Shown piece by piece: positions 1 to 8,849 of a stretch of 64,000 bases of DNA. Location: positions 28,462-92,461 of the forward strand of contig CALMDH010000045.1 in NCBI GenBank assembly GCA_937862735.1. Direction: 5' to 3'. The notes below the pieces were generated by a model. It did not search any database and had not been told where the DNA came from. It saw only the letters and a list, made by a program, of their open reading frames with translations. A program made the position numbers and the translations under genes. The stretch is from M0108 sp937862735. Lineage in GTDB: Bacteria; Pseudomonadota; Gammaproteobacteria; Chromatiales; Chromatiaceae. Positions within the stretch are counted from its first letter, which is position 1; every line of letters starts with the position of its first letter.

Positions 1-2
1 CC

Positions 3-1478
3 GCCGGGGCCCAGGCCCGGGCCGCCGCGGCGCGCCTGGTCGGCACCGTGCTCCGGGAGGGACGGTCCCTCACCGAGGCCCTGGAGCGGCTCTCCGGACT
101 GGAGCAGGAGCGGGACCGTCCCCTGGTCCAGGAGCTGAGCTACGGCACCCTGCGCCTGTTGCCTCGCCTCCAGGCCTTGGCCAGGCAGTTGCTGAACAAG
201 CCCCTGCGCCCCGAGGAGGCCGCCCTCGAAGCCCTGATCCTGATCGGCCTCTACCAGATCCTCGCCACCCGCATTCCCCCCCATGCCGCCGTCGCCTCCA
301 CCGTGGCCGCGACCCGGGTCCTGGGCAAGGACTGGGCGGCGGGGCTGGTCAACGCCCTGTTGCGTCGCTTCCAGCGCGAACGCGCCGCCCTCCTGGCGGT
401 GGCGGAGCGGGACGAGGAGGCCCGCTGGCTCTTCCCCCGCTGGCTGCTGGAACGGCTGCGCCAGGACTGGCCCGAGGATTGGGAGGAAATCGTTGCCGCC
501 AGCAATGCCCAGGCCCCCCAGTGGCTGCGGGTCAATCGCTTGGCCCTGGAGCGGGACGCCTATCGCGCCCGGCTTTCCCCCGTTACCGCCCCGCAACCAC
601 CCGGAAGCGATAGCCCCGCCCCGTCCGCCATCCCGGACGCCCCGGCCTACGCCCCCGCCGCCCTGCGCCTGGACCCGCCCCTGCCCATGGCGCGTCTCCC
701 CGGTTATGCCGAAGGGCTGGTGTCCATCCAGGACCTCCACGCCCAGCTCGCGGCGCCCCTGCTGGAAGTCCAGCCCGGCGAGCGGGTGCTGGACGCCTGC
801 GCCGCCCCGGGGGGCAAGACGGCGCACCTGCTGGAACTGGCGGCTGGGCGCCTCGACCTTACCGCCCTCGACCTCGACCCTGCGCGCCTGGCCCAGGTGA
901 CAGCCAACCTGCGGCGCCTTGGCTTCCAGGCCCGGGTCCTGGCGGGGGACGCCGCCGGGCCTTCGGCTGATTGGGTCCCGGTCGCCAAGGCTGACATGGC
1001 CGAAGCCGATGCCTCCCTGGCGGGTTCTCCCCGCACTGACTTGGCTGGGACTGGCGTCGCGTTTGGTGGCCAGGCTGGCGATTCGTCCCTGGACGGGTCC
1101 GGGCCTCCACCCCCCTTTGACCGCATCCTCCTCGACGCGCCTTGCTCCGCGACGGGGGTCATCCGCCGCCACCCGGACATCAAGTGGCTGCGCCGACCCA
1201 CGGACATCGAGGCCCTCGCCGCCCGGCAGACCCGGCTGCTGGAGGCCCTCTGGCCCCTCCTGGCCCCGGGCGGCACCCTGCTCTACGTCACCTGCTCCCT
1301 GCTGTCGGCGGAGAACGAGGAGGTGATCCGCGCCTTCCTCTCCCGCCACCGGGATGCCGTCGAGGCCCCCATCGTCGCGGACTGGGGGTGCCCCCGCGCC
1401 AGCGGCCGCCAGGTCCTGCCCACCCTGGCCGGTGGTGACGGTTTTTACTTCGCCCGCTTGCGCAAGGAGGCCCCGTGA
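3..1478 (+). CDS. rsmB: 16S rRNA (cytosine-967-C5)-methyltransferase RsmB, 5' end outside window
   Basis: SAM-dependent methyltransferase that makes m5C967 in 16S rRNA. The reading frame is open to the left edge, and the translated start (RAAAARLVGTVLREG) is typical of the RsmB N-terminal NusB-like domain. The GTG at 48 is therefore probably internal and the true start lies off the window. The NusB-like RNA-binding domain occupies roughly bases 3-450. The Rossmann methyltransferase half carries the SAM motif DACAAPGGKT (near 790), the DAPCSATG motif with the conserved Cys (near 1135) and the catalytic YVTCS motif (near 1285). Odd: about 45 Ala/Gly/Ser/Asp-rich residues (about 965-1110) are inserted between the SAM motif and DAPCS. 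The stop overlaps the next start by 4 bp (GTGA), implying translational coupling. Confidence 0.93.
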   Translation, partial: AGAQARAAAARLVGTVLREGRSLTEALERLSGLEQERDRPLVQELSYGTLRLLPRLQALARQLLNKPLRPEEAALEALILIGLYQILATRIPPHAAVASTVAATRVLGKDWAAGLVNALLRRFQRERAALLAVAERDEEARWLFPRWLLERLRQDWPEDWEEIVAASNAQAPQWLRVNRLALERDAYRARLSPVTAPQPPGSDSPAPSAIPDAPAYAPAALRLDPPLPMARLPGYAEGLVSIQDLHAQLAAPLLEVQPGERVLDACAAPGGKTAHLLELAAGRLDLTALDLDPARLAQVTANLRRLGFQARVLAGDAAGPSADWVPVAKADMAEADASLAGSPRTDLAGTGVAFGGQAGDSSLDGSGPPPPFDRILLDAPCSATGVIRRHPDIKWLRRPTDIEALAARQTRLLEALWPLLAPGGTLLYVTCSLLSAENEEVIRAFLSRHRDAVEAPIVADWGCPRASGRQVLPTLAGGDGFYFARLRKEAP

Positions 1479-2074
1479 AACCCGCCCACGCTCAAGCCCA
1501 GGGCTGGGGCTGGGGCTTGGTCCCGTTCCCCGTCCAGGGCCTGCTCCTGATTCTGCTCCTGCTGCTGCCCGGTCTGGCGGCGGCACGTCCCGCCTTCCCG
1601 ATCGAGAAGGTCACGGTCCGCGCCCAGGACGACCAGTGGCTGATGGACGTCCGCTTCGCCCCGGAACTGAGCCCCCGGGCCCTGGAGGCCCTGGACAACG
1701 GCGTCCCCCTGACCATCGAGGTCTATTACCAGGTTCGCCGGGTGGATGACTGGGTCTGGGACGCCAGCCTGGTGGACCGTCGCCTGCGTTACGAGATCCG
1801 CTACCAGCCCCTGGCGGAACGCTTCTCGGTGGGACCGGTCCCGGGCGCCGGCCAGCGCTACGTCACCCGGGACGCCGCCCTGGCCGCCCTGGGGGACCTG
1901 CGGAATCTGCCCCTCCTCGGCCAGGGAGAACTGGCGGCCGGGGCCCGGTACGAGATCGATCTCAAGATCTCCCTCGACATCGAGGAACTGCCCCTGCCCC
2001 TGCGCCCCCTCGCCTACCTGTTGCCCTCCTGGAAGCTGTCCTCGGGCTGGACCACATGGCCGTTGCAACCCTGA
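1475..2074 (+). CDS. DUF4390 family exported protein
   Basis: Protein of 199 residues with a GTG start overlapping the rsmB stop. A Leu-rich hydrophobic stretch (about residues 20-38, ending LAAARPAFP) looks like a signal peptide, so the product is probably periplasmic or membrane-anchored. The rest (IEVYYQVRR, RYEIRYQPL, YVTRDAALAAL, YEIDLKISLDIEELPLPLRP) matches the DUF4390 family, which has no assigned reaction. This family commonly lies directly upstream of NtrY-type kinases, as here. Its 3' end overlaps the ntrY start by 19 bp, so the two are probably co-translated. Function unknown; a role in the same envelope signalling pathway is only inferred from the linkage. Confidence 0.8.
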   Translation: MKPAHAQAQGWGWGLVPFPVQGLLLILLLLLPGLAAARPAFPIEKVTVRAQDDQWLMDVRFAPELSPRALEALDNGVPLTIEVYYQVRRVDDWVWDASLVDRRLRYEIRYQPLAERFSVGPVPGAGQRYVTRDAALAALGDLRNLPLLGQGELAAGARYEIDLKISLDIEELPLPLRPLAYLLPSWKLSSGWTTWPLQP

Positions 2075-4455
2075 CCCGCTGGCGCCAGCCGGGCCTGCTC
2101 CCGGTCATCCTGCTCCTGGCCGTCCTGCTCATCGCCCTCGACCTGATGAGCGGGGCGGTGCAGAACTCCGAGTCGCTGAGCCGGGCCTTCGTGCCCCTCC
2201 TGGCGCTGGTGCTGATCGGCCTCCTGGCCCTGATGGGCACGGTGGTGGCCAATCTGCTGCGGCTGATCCGGGACTACCGCCACCAGGTCGCCGGCTCCCG
2301 GCTCACCGGCCGCCTGGTGCTGCTCTTCGGCCTGGTGTCCCTGCTGCCGGTGGCCGTGGTCTATTACTATTCGCTGGGCTTCCTGCTGCGCGGCATCGAC
2401 TCCTGGTTCGACGTCGAGATCGACCGCGCCATGGAGGATGCCCTGACCCTCAACCAGGCCTCCCTGGACCTCAATCAGCGCGTCCTCATCCGCTACACCG
2501 AACAACTCCTGGCCGGGATCGAGGACAGTTCCGCCACCGCCCTCGCCCTGCGGCTGGGGCAGTTGCGCCAGCAGGCCGGCGCCCTGGAGATCGCCGTCTT
2601 CGGCGGCAATGGCCAGGTGCGCGGCAACTCCAGCGAGGACCCGACCCAACTGGTGCCCAATCTGCCGGACCGGGAGCTGTTGCGCCGCGCCAGCGCCGGC
2701 AGCAATCAGGTGGAACTGGAGGCCGGCGCCAACCAGGAACTGGTGGTGCGGGTGCTGGTGGCGGACCCGGTGGGCCGCAACCTGGTGATGCAAGCCATCT
2801 TCCCCACCTCGGAGCACATCAGCGGCCTGGCCGCCAACCTGGAAAAGGCCTACAACCGCTACAAGGAACTGAGCTACCTGCGCCAGTCCCTGAAGTGGAG
2901 CTTCTCCCTCAGTCTGTCCCTGGTGCTGCTGTTCGGCCTGCTCACCGCCCTGATCGCCGCCTTCCACCTCGCCCGCCGTCTGGTGGCCCCGGTGGCCGCC
3001 ATCGCCCGCGGCACCCGCGCCGTGGCCGAGGGGGATTACGAACTGCGCCTGCCACTCCCCCGTCAGGAGGATGAGCTGAGCTTCCTGGTCGCCTCCTTCA
3101 ATTCCATGACCCGGCGCCTGGCCCGCGCCCGGGATGCCGCGGCCCGCTCCCAGCAGGCGGTGGAGGCCGAGCGCCTCTATCTGGAGACGGTGCTGGGGCG
3201 GCTGTCCTCCGGGGTCATCGTCCTCGACGGTGACCACCGCCTGCGCACCGTCAATCCCGCCGCCCGCCAGATCCTGGCCCTGAACGAGCCGGACCTATCC
3301 CATGAGGGACTGGATGCCCTGATCGGCCACCATCCCAACCTCCTCGCCTGGGTGGATGCGGTGCGCAGCCACCTGGAGGGCCACGCCGAATGGCGCCAGG
3401 AGGTCAGCCTGTTCGGCGCCGAGGGCCGCCAGGTGCTCCTCTGCCGTGGCAGCCCCCTGATCCAGCCCAATGACGCCGAGCAGGGCCACGTCGTGGTCTT
3501 CGACGACATCACCCGCCTCATCACCGCCCAGCGCGACGCCGCCTGGGGCGAGGTGGCCCGGCGCCTGGCCCACGAGATCAAGAACCCCCTGACCCCCATC
3601 CAGCTCTCCGCGGAGCGCCTGCGCCACAAGCTGCTGGCCAAGCTGCCCGAGGGCGAGGCCCGGGTGGTGGACCGCGCCACCCATACCATCGTCCAGCAGG
3701 TCGAGGCGATGAAGGCCATGGTCAACGACTTCTCCAACTACGCCCGCTCGCCGAAGATGGAGCCGGAGCCGGTGCGCCTCGACCGGTTGGTGGCCGAGGT
3801 CATGGAGCTCTACAAGGCCGTGCCCGCCGTGGCGACCGACCTGCAAACCGGCGAGGCCCTGATCAAGGGCGACCCGTTGCGCCTGCGCCAGGTCCTGCAC
3901 AACCTGGTGAAGAACGCCCTGGAGGCGGTGGAGGACAGGCCCGAGCCCCGGGTCCGCGTCGCTACCCGGCGGCTGGCGGACCCGGAGCGGCCCCTGCTGG
4001 AACTGGCGGTGGAGGACAACGGCGGCGGCATCGCCCCGGAACTCCTCGACAACCTCTTCGAGCCCTACGTCACCACCAAGACCAAGGGCACGGGACTGGG
4101 GCTCGCCATCGTCAAGAAGATCATCGAGGAACACGGCGGCATTGTCTGGGCGGAGAATCTCGATACGGGTGCCCGCCTCTCGGCCCGCCTGCCCCTGTGG
4201 CGGGAAGAGGGACATGAGGCACCCCGACCCGCAGCGAGCCCCCGCAACGGTGCCACCCCGCCCCCAACCACACCCCTGGCCCCTACCCCTGCCGGGACGA
4301 GCGGTGACCCGCCTGTAACCGTTCAGACCCCCTCTCCCCAGCCCTCCCCCGCCAGGGGGGAGGGAGTAAGAGCATCGGCGGCTGGCGCCGACGAAGCCCT
4401 CCGGACGCGCGAGGGATCTAAACGAATCCAACCGCCTGAGCGAGAACGAGCATGA
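2056..4455 (+). CDS. ntrY: NtrY-like membrane sensor histidine kinase
   Basis: Sensor kinase of the NtrY type, 799 residues. Three N-terminal membrane segments (about residues 13-30, 45-62, 85-105) precede an extracytoplasmic region, followed by a fourth segment (about 287-307), a HAMP linker, a PAS domain (about 370-475), a dimerisation/phosphoacceptor domain with HEIKNPL (His506), and an ATPase domain (HNLVKNALEAV, DNGGGI, TGLGLAIVKKI). It should phosphorylate the NtrX-like regulator encoded immediately downstream with a 4-bp overlap. NtrYX pairs are linked to nitrogen and redox signalling in other proteobacteria; the ligand here is unknown. Odd: after the ATPase domain the protein continues about 85 residues in a Pro/Ala/Thr-rich tail. 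Its last part is encoded by a dispersed repeat (4319-4425), so the tail is probably not functional. Confidence 0.9.
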   Translation: MAVATLTRWRQPGLLPVILLLAVLLIALDLMSGAVQNSESLSRAFVPLLALVLIGLLALMGTVVANLLRLIRDYRHQVAGSRLTGRLVLLFGLVSLLPVAVVYYYSLGFLLRGIDSWFDVEIDRAMEDALTLNQASLDLNQRVLIRYTEQLLAGIEDSSATALALRLGQLRQQAGALEIAVFGGNGQVRGNSSEDPTQLVPNLPDRELLRRASAGSNQVELEAGANQELVVRVLVADPVGRNLVMQAIFPTSEHISGLAANLEKAYNRYKELSYLRQSLKWSFSLSLSLVLLFGLLTALIAAFHLARRLVAPVAAIARGTRAVAEGDYELRLPLPRQEDELSFLVASFNSMTRRLARARDAAARSQQAVEAERLYLETVLGRLSSGVIVLDGDHRLRTVNPAARQILALNEPDLSHEGLDALIGHHPNLLAWVDAVRSHLEGHAEWRQEVSLFGAEGRQVLLCRGSPLIQPNDAEQGHVVVFDDITRLITAQRDAAWGEVARRLAHEIKNPLTPIQLSAERLRHKLLAKLPEGEARVVDRATHTIVQQVEAMKAMVNDFSNYARSPKMEPEPVRLDRLVAEVMELYKAVPAVATDLQTGEALIKGDPLRLRQVLHNLVKNALEAVEDRPEPRVRVATRRLADPERPLLELAVEDNGGGIAPELLDNLFEPYVTTKTKGTGLGLAIVKKIIEEHGGIVWAENLDTGARLSARLPLWREEGHEAPRPAASPRNGATPPPTTPLAPTPAGTSGDPPVTVQTPSPQPSPARGEGVRASAAGADEALRTREGSKRIQPPERERA
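4319..4425 (+). repeat. MITE-like dispersed repeat, copy 1 (inside ntrY 3' end)
   Basis: One of four copies of a roughly 106-bp element. It starts ccgttcagaccccctctcc, has an internal hairpin of ccctccccc/gggggaggg type, and ends gagggatctaaacga, which is a degenerate inverted copy of the left end. This copy is translated as the tail of NtrY and ends 26 bp before the ntrX start. Confidence 0.75.
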
Positions 4456-5819
4456 GCGCAGCCTACATCCTGGTGGTCGACGACGAGCCGGATATCCGCG
4501 CCCTGGTGCAGGAGATCCTGGAGGACGAGGGTCATACCGTCGCCACCGCCGAAAACGGTACCGCCGCCCGGCGCGCCCTGCGCGAACGGCGGCCGGACCT
4601 CATCCTGCTGGATATCTGGATGCCTGACCTGGACGGCATCAGCCTGCTCAAGGAGTGGTCCGAGGATGACGGCCTGCCCTGCCCGGTGATCATGATGTCC
4701 GGTCATGGCACCGTCGAGACGGCGGTGGAGGCCACCCGCCTGGGGGCCTACGACTTCCTGGAAAAGCCACTGTCCATGGCCAAGCTGCTGCTGACCACGG
4801 AGCGCGCACTGGAGGCGGACAAGCTGGCGCGGGAGAACATCGGCCTCAAGCGGCGCACCGCCCTGGTCCACGAGCCCATCGGCCGCGGCCCGGCCATGCA
4901 GCGCCTGCGGGAGCAGGTCAAGCGCATCGCCCAGCACGACACCTGGGTGCTGATCACCGGCGAGGCCGGCAGCGGCCGCGAGACCTTCGCCCGCTTTCTC
5001 CACGCCCAGAGCGCCCGCCGGGAACGGCCCTTCATCGACCTGGGCGTCTCGGGCATCGCCCGGGTCAACGCCGCCCGGGAGCTGTTCGGCAGCGAGCAGG
5101 ACGGCCATGTCCACTATGGGGGTCTGGAGCAGGCCGCCGGCGGCACCCTGCTCCTCGACGAGGTGGGCGACATGGACCTCAGCGTCCAGGCCCAGCTCCT
5201 TGGCGCCCTGGACACCGGCTCCTTCCTGCGCGTCGGCGGCACCGAACCGGTGACCATCGACGTGCGCCTCATCGCCGCCACCCAGCACAACCTGGAGGAG
5301 GAGGTGCGGGCCGGGCGCTTCCGCGAGGACCTCTTCTACCACCTCAACGTGGTGCCCCTCCATGTCCCGGCCCTGCGCGACCACAACGAGGACATCCCGG
5401 AACTGCTGAACTACTACGTCGACTATTTCGCCACCCACGAGAAGCTGCCCTACCGGCGCTTCAGCGTCGGCGCCCAGAACTACATGCGCAACTACCCCTG
5501 GCCGGGAAACGTACGCGAGCTCAAGAACCTGGTGCAGCGGGTGCTGATCCTGGGAGCGGGGGACGAGGTCGCTCAGGACGAGGTGGAGGCCACCCTGGGG
5601 GCCACGAGCAGTACCCCGGCCCCCAATCTGGAAGGCCTCATGTCCTTCGACCAGCCCCTGCGCGAGGCCCGGGAACACTTCGAGAAGACCTACCTCGAGT
5701 ACCAGCTGGAAAAGCACGGCGGCAACGTCAGCAAGATGGCCAAGGAAGCGGGCATGGAGCGCACCCACCTCTACCGCAAGCTCCGCTCCCTGGGGATCGA
5801 GATCAAGGAACGGCGCTGA
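4452..5819 (+). CDS. ntrX: NtrX-like response regulator (AAA+ and Fis-type HTH)
   Basis: Partner of the upstream kinase, 455 residues. A receiver domain (1-125, DDEPD acidic pocket, phospho-acceptor Asp54 in LLDIWMPD) is followed by a sigma54-activator-type AAA+ domain (about 140-380; Walker B LLLDEVGD) and a C-terminal Fis-type helix-turn-helix (GGNVSKMAKEAGMERTHLYR). Two departures from NtrC are visible. The GAFTGA loop that contacts sigma54 is absent, as known for NtrX proteins, so direct sigma54 activation is unlikely. The Walker A reads GEAGSGRE, with Arg (about 176) in place of the invariant Lys, which suggests weak or no ATP hydrolysis. It starts at an ATG overlapping ntrY by 4 bp and ends one base before trkA. 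Confidence 0.9.
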   Translation: MSAAYILVVDDEPDIRALVQEILEDEGHTVATAENGTAARRALRERRPDLILLDIWMPDLDGISLLKEWSEDDGLPCPVIMMSGHGTVETAVEATRLGAYDFLEKPLSMAKLLLTTERALEADKLARENIGLKRRTALVHEPIGRGPAMQRLREQVKRIAQHDTWVLITGEAGSGRETFARFLHAQSARRERPFIDLGVSGIARVNAARELFGSEQDGHVHYGGLEQAAGGTLLLDEVGDMDLSVQAQLLGALDTGSFLRVGGTEPVTIDVRLIAATQHNLEEEVRAGRFREDLFYHLNVVPLHVPALRDHNEDIPELLNYYVDYFATHEKLPYRRFSVGAQNYMRNYPWPGNVRELKNLVQRVLILGAGDEVAQDEVEATLGATSSTPAPNLEGLMSFDQPLREAREHFEKTYLEYQLEKHGGNVSKMAKEAGMERTHLYRKLRSLGIEIKERR

Positions 5820-5820
5820 C

Positions 5821-7194
5821 ATGAAGATCATCATCCTCGGTGCCGGCCAGGTGGGCCGGTCGGTAGCCGCCAATCTCGCCGGCGAGGCCAACGACATTAC
5901 GGTGGTGGACCAGAACCCCGCCCTGCTGCGCGAACTCCAGGACCGTTTCGACCTGCGCACCGTCCACGGCCACGGCGCTCACCCCGATGTCTTGCAGCGG
6001 GCCGGGGCGGAGGACGCCAACATCATCCTGGCGGTCACCAACAGCGACGAGACCAACATGATCGCTTGTCAGGTGGCCTATACCCTGTTCCACACCCCAA
6101 CGCGCATCGCCCGGGTGCGGTCGCCAGGCTTTCTCGAACACCCGGAGCTATTCGCCCCCGGGGCCCTGCCGATCAACGTCTGCATCAGCCCGGAACAGCT
6201 CGTCACCCAATATATCCTGCGCCTGCTGCAGCACCCCGGCAGCCTCCAGGTCCTGGACTTCGCCGGTGGCCGGGTGCGGCTCGTGGCGGTGCGGGCCTAC
6301 GAGGGCGGCCCCCTGGTGGGCCAGGCCCTGCGCACCCTCTACGACCACATGCCGGACGTGGAGGCCCGGGTCGCGGCCATCTACCGTCAGGAGGGGGCCA
6401 TCGAGCCAACCGGCGACACGGTCATCGAGGCCAACGACGAGGTTTTCTTCATCGCCGCGCCCAGTCACATCTCCGCCGTCATGAGCGAGCTGCAACGACT
6501 GGAGAAGCCCTACAAGCGCCTGATTTTCGCTGGCGGCGGCAATATCGGCACCCGGCTGGCCCGGGCCACGGAGAACGACTTCCGGGTCAAGCTCATCGAG
6601 CGCGACCTCAACCGCAGCAAGCAGATCGCCGAGACCCTGGAGCGGACCATCGTCCTCCATGGCGACGCCGCGGACGAGAATCTGCTGCGGGAGGAGAACA
6701 TCGAGGACACCGACGTCTTCTGCGCCGTGACCAACGACGACGAGGACAACATCCTTTCCGCCATGCTCGCCAAGCGCCTGGGGGCGCGCAAGGTCATGGC
6801 CCTCATCAACCGCCCCGCCTACGTGGAACTGATGCAGAGCGGCGGCATCGACGTCGTCATCTCCCCCCAGCAGGCGACCATCGGCAGCCTGCTCAAGCAC
6901 GTGCGCCGGGGCGACGTGGTCGCGGTGCACTCCCTGCGGCGCGGCGTGGCCGAGGCCATCGAGGCCATCGCCCATGGCGACGCCCGCCTGAGCAAGGTGG
7001 TCGGCCGTCCCATCGAAAAGATCAAGCTGCCCCCCGGCACCACCATCGGCGCCATCGTCCGTGGCGAGGAGGTCCTCATGGCCCACCACGACACGGTCAT
7101 CCAGGCCGAGGACCACGTGATCCTCTTCCTGCAGGACAAACACTGGGTGGCGGAGGTGGAGAAGCTCTTCCAAGTCCCGGTGACCTTCCTGTGA
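5821..7194 (+). CDS. trkA: Trk potassium uptake system NAD-binding subunit TrkA
   Basis: Peripheral regulatory subunit of the Trk K+ transporter, 457 residues, the normal family length. It has two tandem RCK units, each with a Rossmann NAD-binding N-part and an RCK_C part. The first begins KIIILGAGQVGRSVA at the N-terminus and the second LIFAGGGNIGTRLA (about residue 235). Conserved acidic residues follow each nucleotide-binding beta strand (VVDQN, LIERD). The ATG lies one base after the ntrX stop, and trkH follows after 79 bp, so kinase, regulator and transporter look like one transcription unit. Confidence 0.96.
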   Translation: MKIIILGAGQVGRSVAANLAGEANDITVVDQNPALLRELQDRFDLRTVHGHGAHPDVLQRAGAEDANIILAVTNSDETNMIACQVAYTLFHTPTRIARVRSPGFLEHPELFAPGALPINVCISPEQLVTQYILRLLQHPGSLQVLDFAGGRVRLVAVRAYEGGPLVGQALRTLYDHMPDVEARVAAIYRQEGAIEPTGDTVIEANDEVFFIAAPSHISAVMSELQRLEKPYKRLIFAGGGNIGTRLARATENDFRVKLIERDLNRSKQIAETLERTIVLHGDAADENLLREENIEDTDVFCAVTNDDEDNILSAMLAKRLGARKVMALINRPAYVELMQSGGIDVVISPQQATIGSLLKHVRRGDVVAVHSLRRGVAEAIEAIAHGDARLSKVVGRPIEKIKLPPGTTIGAIVRGEEVLMAHHDTVIQAEDHVILFLQDKHWVAEVEKLFQVPVTFL

Positions 7195-7273
7195 GGTTCC
7201 GCGCCCGCTCTTCCCGGTGCCCGTCGGTCCCGGTTGGCTACCCGGTGCCCCGCCGCCGGCCGAGGTCACGGCC

Positions 7274-8725
7274 ATGAGGCCCACCGCGGTCCAGAAGGTG
7301 CTGGGGCTGTTGCTGATGCTCTTCAGCCTGACCATGCTCCCCCCAGTGGGGGTTTCCTATTTCTTCGCGGATGGAACGGCGGAGTCCTTCCTTACCGCCC
7401 TGGTCCTGGTCCTGGGCCTGGGCACCCTCATCTGGCTGCCGGTGGCGAAAAGCCGCGACGAGCTCAAGCTTCGGGACGGCTTCCTGGTGGTGGCCCTGTT
7501 CTGGAGCGTCCTGGGCCTGGCCGGCGCCCTGCCCTTCGTTCTCGCCGAGGAGCCCCACCTGTCCCTCACCGACGCCGCCTTCGAGTCCATCTCCGGCCTG
7601 ACCACCACCGGGGCGACGGTCATCATCGGTCTGGACGAGCTACCCCCCGCCATCCTCTACTACCGCCAGCAACTCCAGTGGCTGGGGGGCATGGGCATCA
7701 TCGTCCTGGCGGTGGCCATCCTGCCCATGCTCGGTATCGGCGGCATGCAGCTCTACCGGGCCGAGACCCCCGGGCCGGTCAAGGACAACAAGCTCACCCC
7801 GCGCATCACCGAGACCGCCAAGGCCCTGTGGTACATCTATCTGGGACTGACCATCGCCTGCGCCCTGGCCTACTGGCTGGCGGGCATGACCCCCTTCGAC
7901 GCCATCGGGCACTCCTTCGCCACCGTCGCCATCGGCGGCTTCTCGACCCACGACGCCAGCATCGGCTTTTTCGACAGCGATCCGATCGAGCTGATCGCCG
8001 TGGTCTTCATGCTCGTCTCGGGGGTCAATTTCGCCCTGCACTTCCTGGCCTGGAATCGGCGCAGCCTGGTGGGCTATTGGCATGACAGCGAATTCCGCTT
8101 TTACCTGGCCCTGATGGCCCTCACCACCGCCATCGTCTGCCTGGGCCTCTACTTCACTGGCACCCATGCCACTTGGGGGGAGGCCTTCCTCCAGGGGCTG
8201 TTCCACACGGTCTCCATCGCCACCACCACCGGTTTCAGCACCTCGGCCTTTTACGAATGGCCGATTTTCCTCGGCATCCTGCTGATCTTCAGCAGCTTCG
8301 TCGGCGGCTGCGCCGGCAGCACCGGCGGCGGCATCAAGGTGATCCGGTTTCTGCTGCTCATCAAGCAGGGCCTGCGGGAGATCGACCGCCTGATCCACCC
8401 CAACGCCCAGATCCCGGTGCGGGTCGGCGGGCGCACGGTCAACCACCGGGTTGTGGACGCCGTCTGGGGCTTCTTCTCCCTCTACGTCGCCTGCTTCACC
8501 CTCATGTATCTGGCCCTGGCCGCCACCGGCCTGGACCTGACCACGGCCTTCACCGCCGTCGCCGCCGCCATCAACAACCTGGGACCGGGTCTGGGGGAGG
8601 TGGGAGCCAGCTTCGCCAGCCTCAGCTCCACCGCCAAGTGGATCCTCTGCTTCGCCATGCTCCTCGGCCGCCTGGAGGTCTTCACCCTGCTGGTGCTGCT
8701 GACCCCCGCCTTCTGGCGGCCTTAG
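7274..8725 (+). CDS. trkH: Trk potassium transporter membrane subunit TrkH
   Basis: K+-translocating membrane subunit, 484 residues. The ATG at 7274 is preferred over the in-frame GTG at 7217: MRPTAVQKVLGLLLMLFSLTMLP is the usual TrkH N-terminus and a GAGG lies just upstream. About ten to twelve hydrophobic segments form four M1-P-M2 repeats. The pore-loop-like Gly motifs are visible (SGLTTTGAT, IGGFSTHD, TTTGFSTS, INNLGPGLG), and SSFVGGCAGSTGGGIKV is a strongly conserved TrkH segment. It acts with the upstream TrkA. The gene ends 14 bp before the TrkH-side end of a dispersed repeat shared with the convergent gltX. Confidence 0.96.
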   Translation: MRPTAVQKVLGLLLMLFSLTMLPPVGVSYFFADGTAESFLTALVLVLGLGTLIWLPVAKSRDELKLRDGFLVVALFWSVLGLAGALPFVLAEEPHLSLTDAAFESISGLTTTGATVIIGLDELPPAILYYRQQLQWLGGMGIIVLAVAILPMLGIGGMQLYRAETPGPVKDNKLTPRITETAKALWYIYLGLTIACALAYWLAGMTPFDAIGHSFATVAIGGFSTHDASIGFFDSDPIELIAVVFMLVSGVNFALHFLAWNRRSLVGYWHDSEFRFYLALMALTTAIVCLGLYFTGTHATWGEAFLQGLFHTVSIATTTGFSTSAFYEWPIFLGILLIFSSFVGGCAGSTGGGIKVIRFLLLIKQGLREIDRLIHPNAQIPVRVGGRTVNHRVVDAVWGFFSLYVACFTLMYLALAATGLDLTTAFTAVAAAINNLGPGLGEVGASFASLSSTAKWILCFAMLLGRLEVFTLLVLLTPAFWRP

Positions 8726-8731
8726 GCGTTA

Positions 8732-8838
8732 CACCTTTTTCCCCCTCTCCCCGGCCCTCCCCCACGTGGGGGGGAGGGGGCAGACAAGCAACGGCTGAGG
8801 CTAGCGAGACCCTGCTAGGACGCTAGGGGTTTGATCGG
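8732..8838 (+). repeat. MITE-like dispersed repeat, copy 2 (between trkH and gltX)
   Basis: Most diverged of the four copies. The central hairpin (ccctcccccacgtggggggg type) and the right end (cgctaggggtttgatcg) are recognisable, but the left terminal repeat is degraded. It lies between the convergent 3' ends of trkH and gltX, where its hairpin could serve as a terminator. Confidence 0.6.
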
Positions 8839-8849
8839 ATGCTCGCCCC

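Noticed and set aside
2014..3237. 407-codon minus-strand frame opposite ntrY
   Set aside because: Antisense shadow rich in Gln, Gly, His and Ala with no recognisable domain; ntrY is clearly coding.
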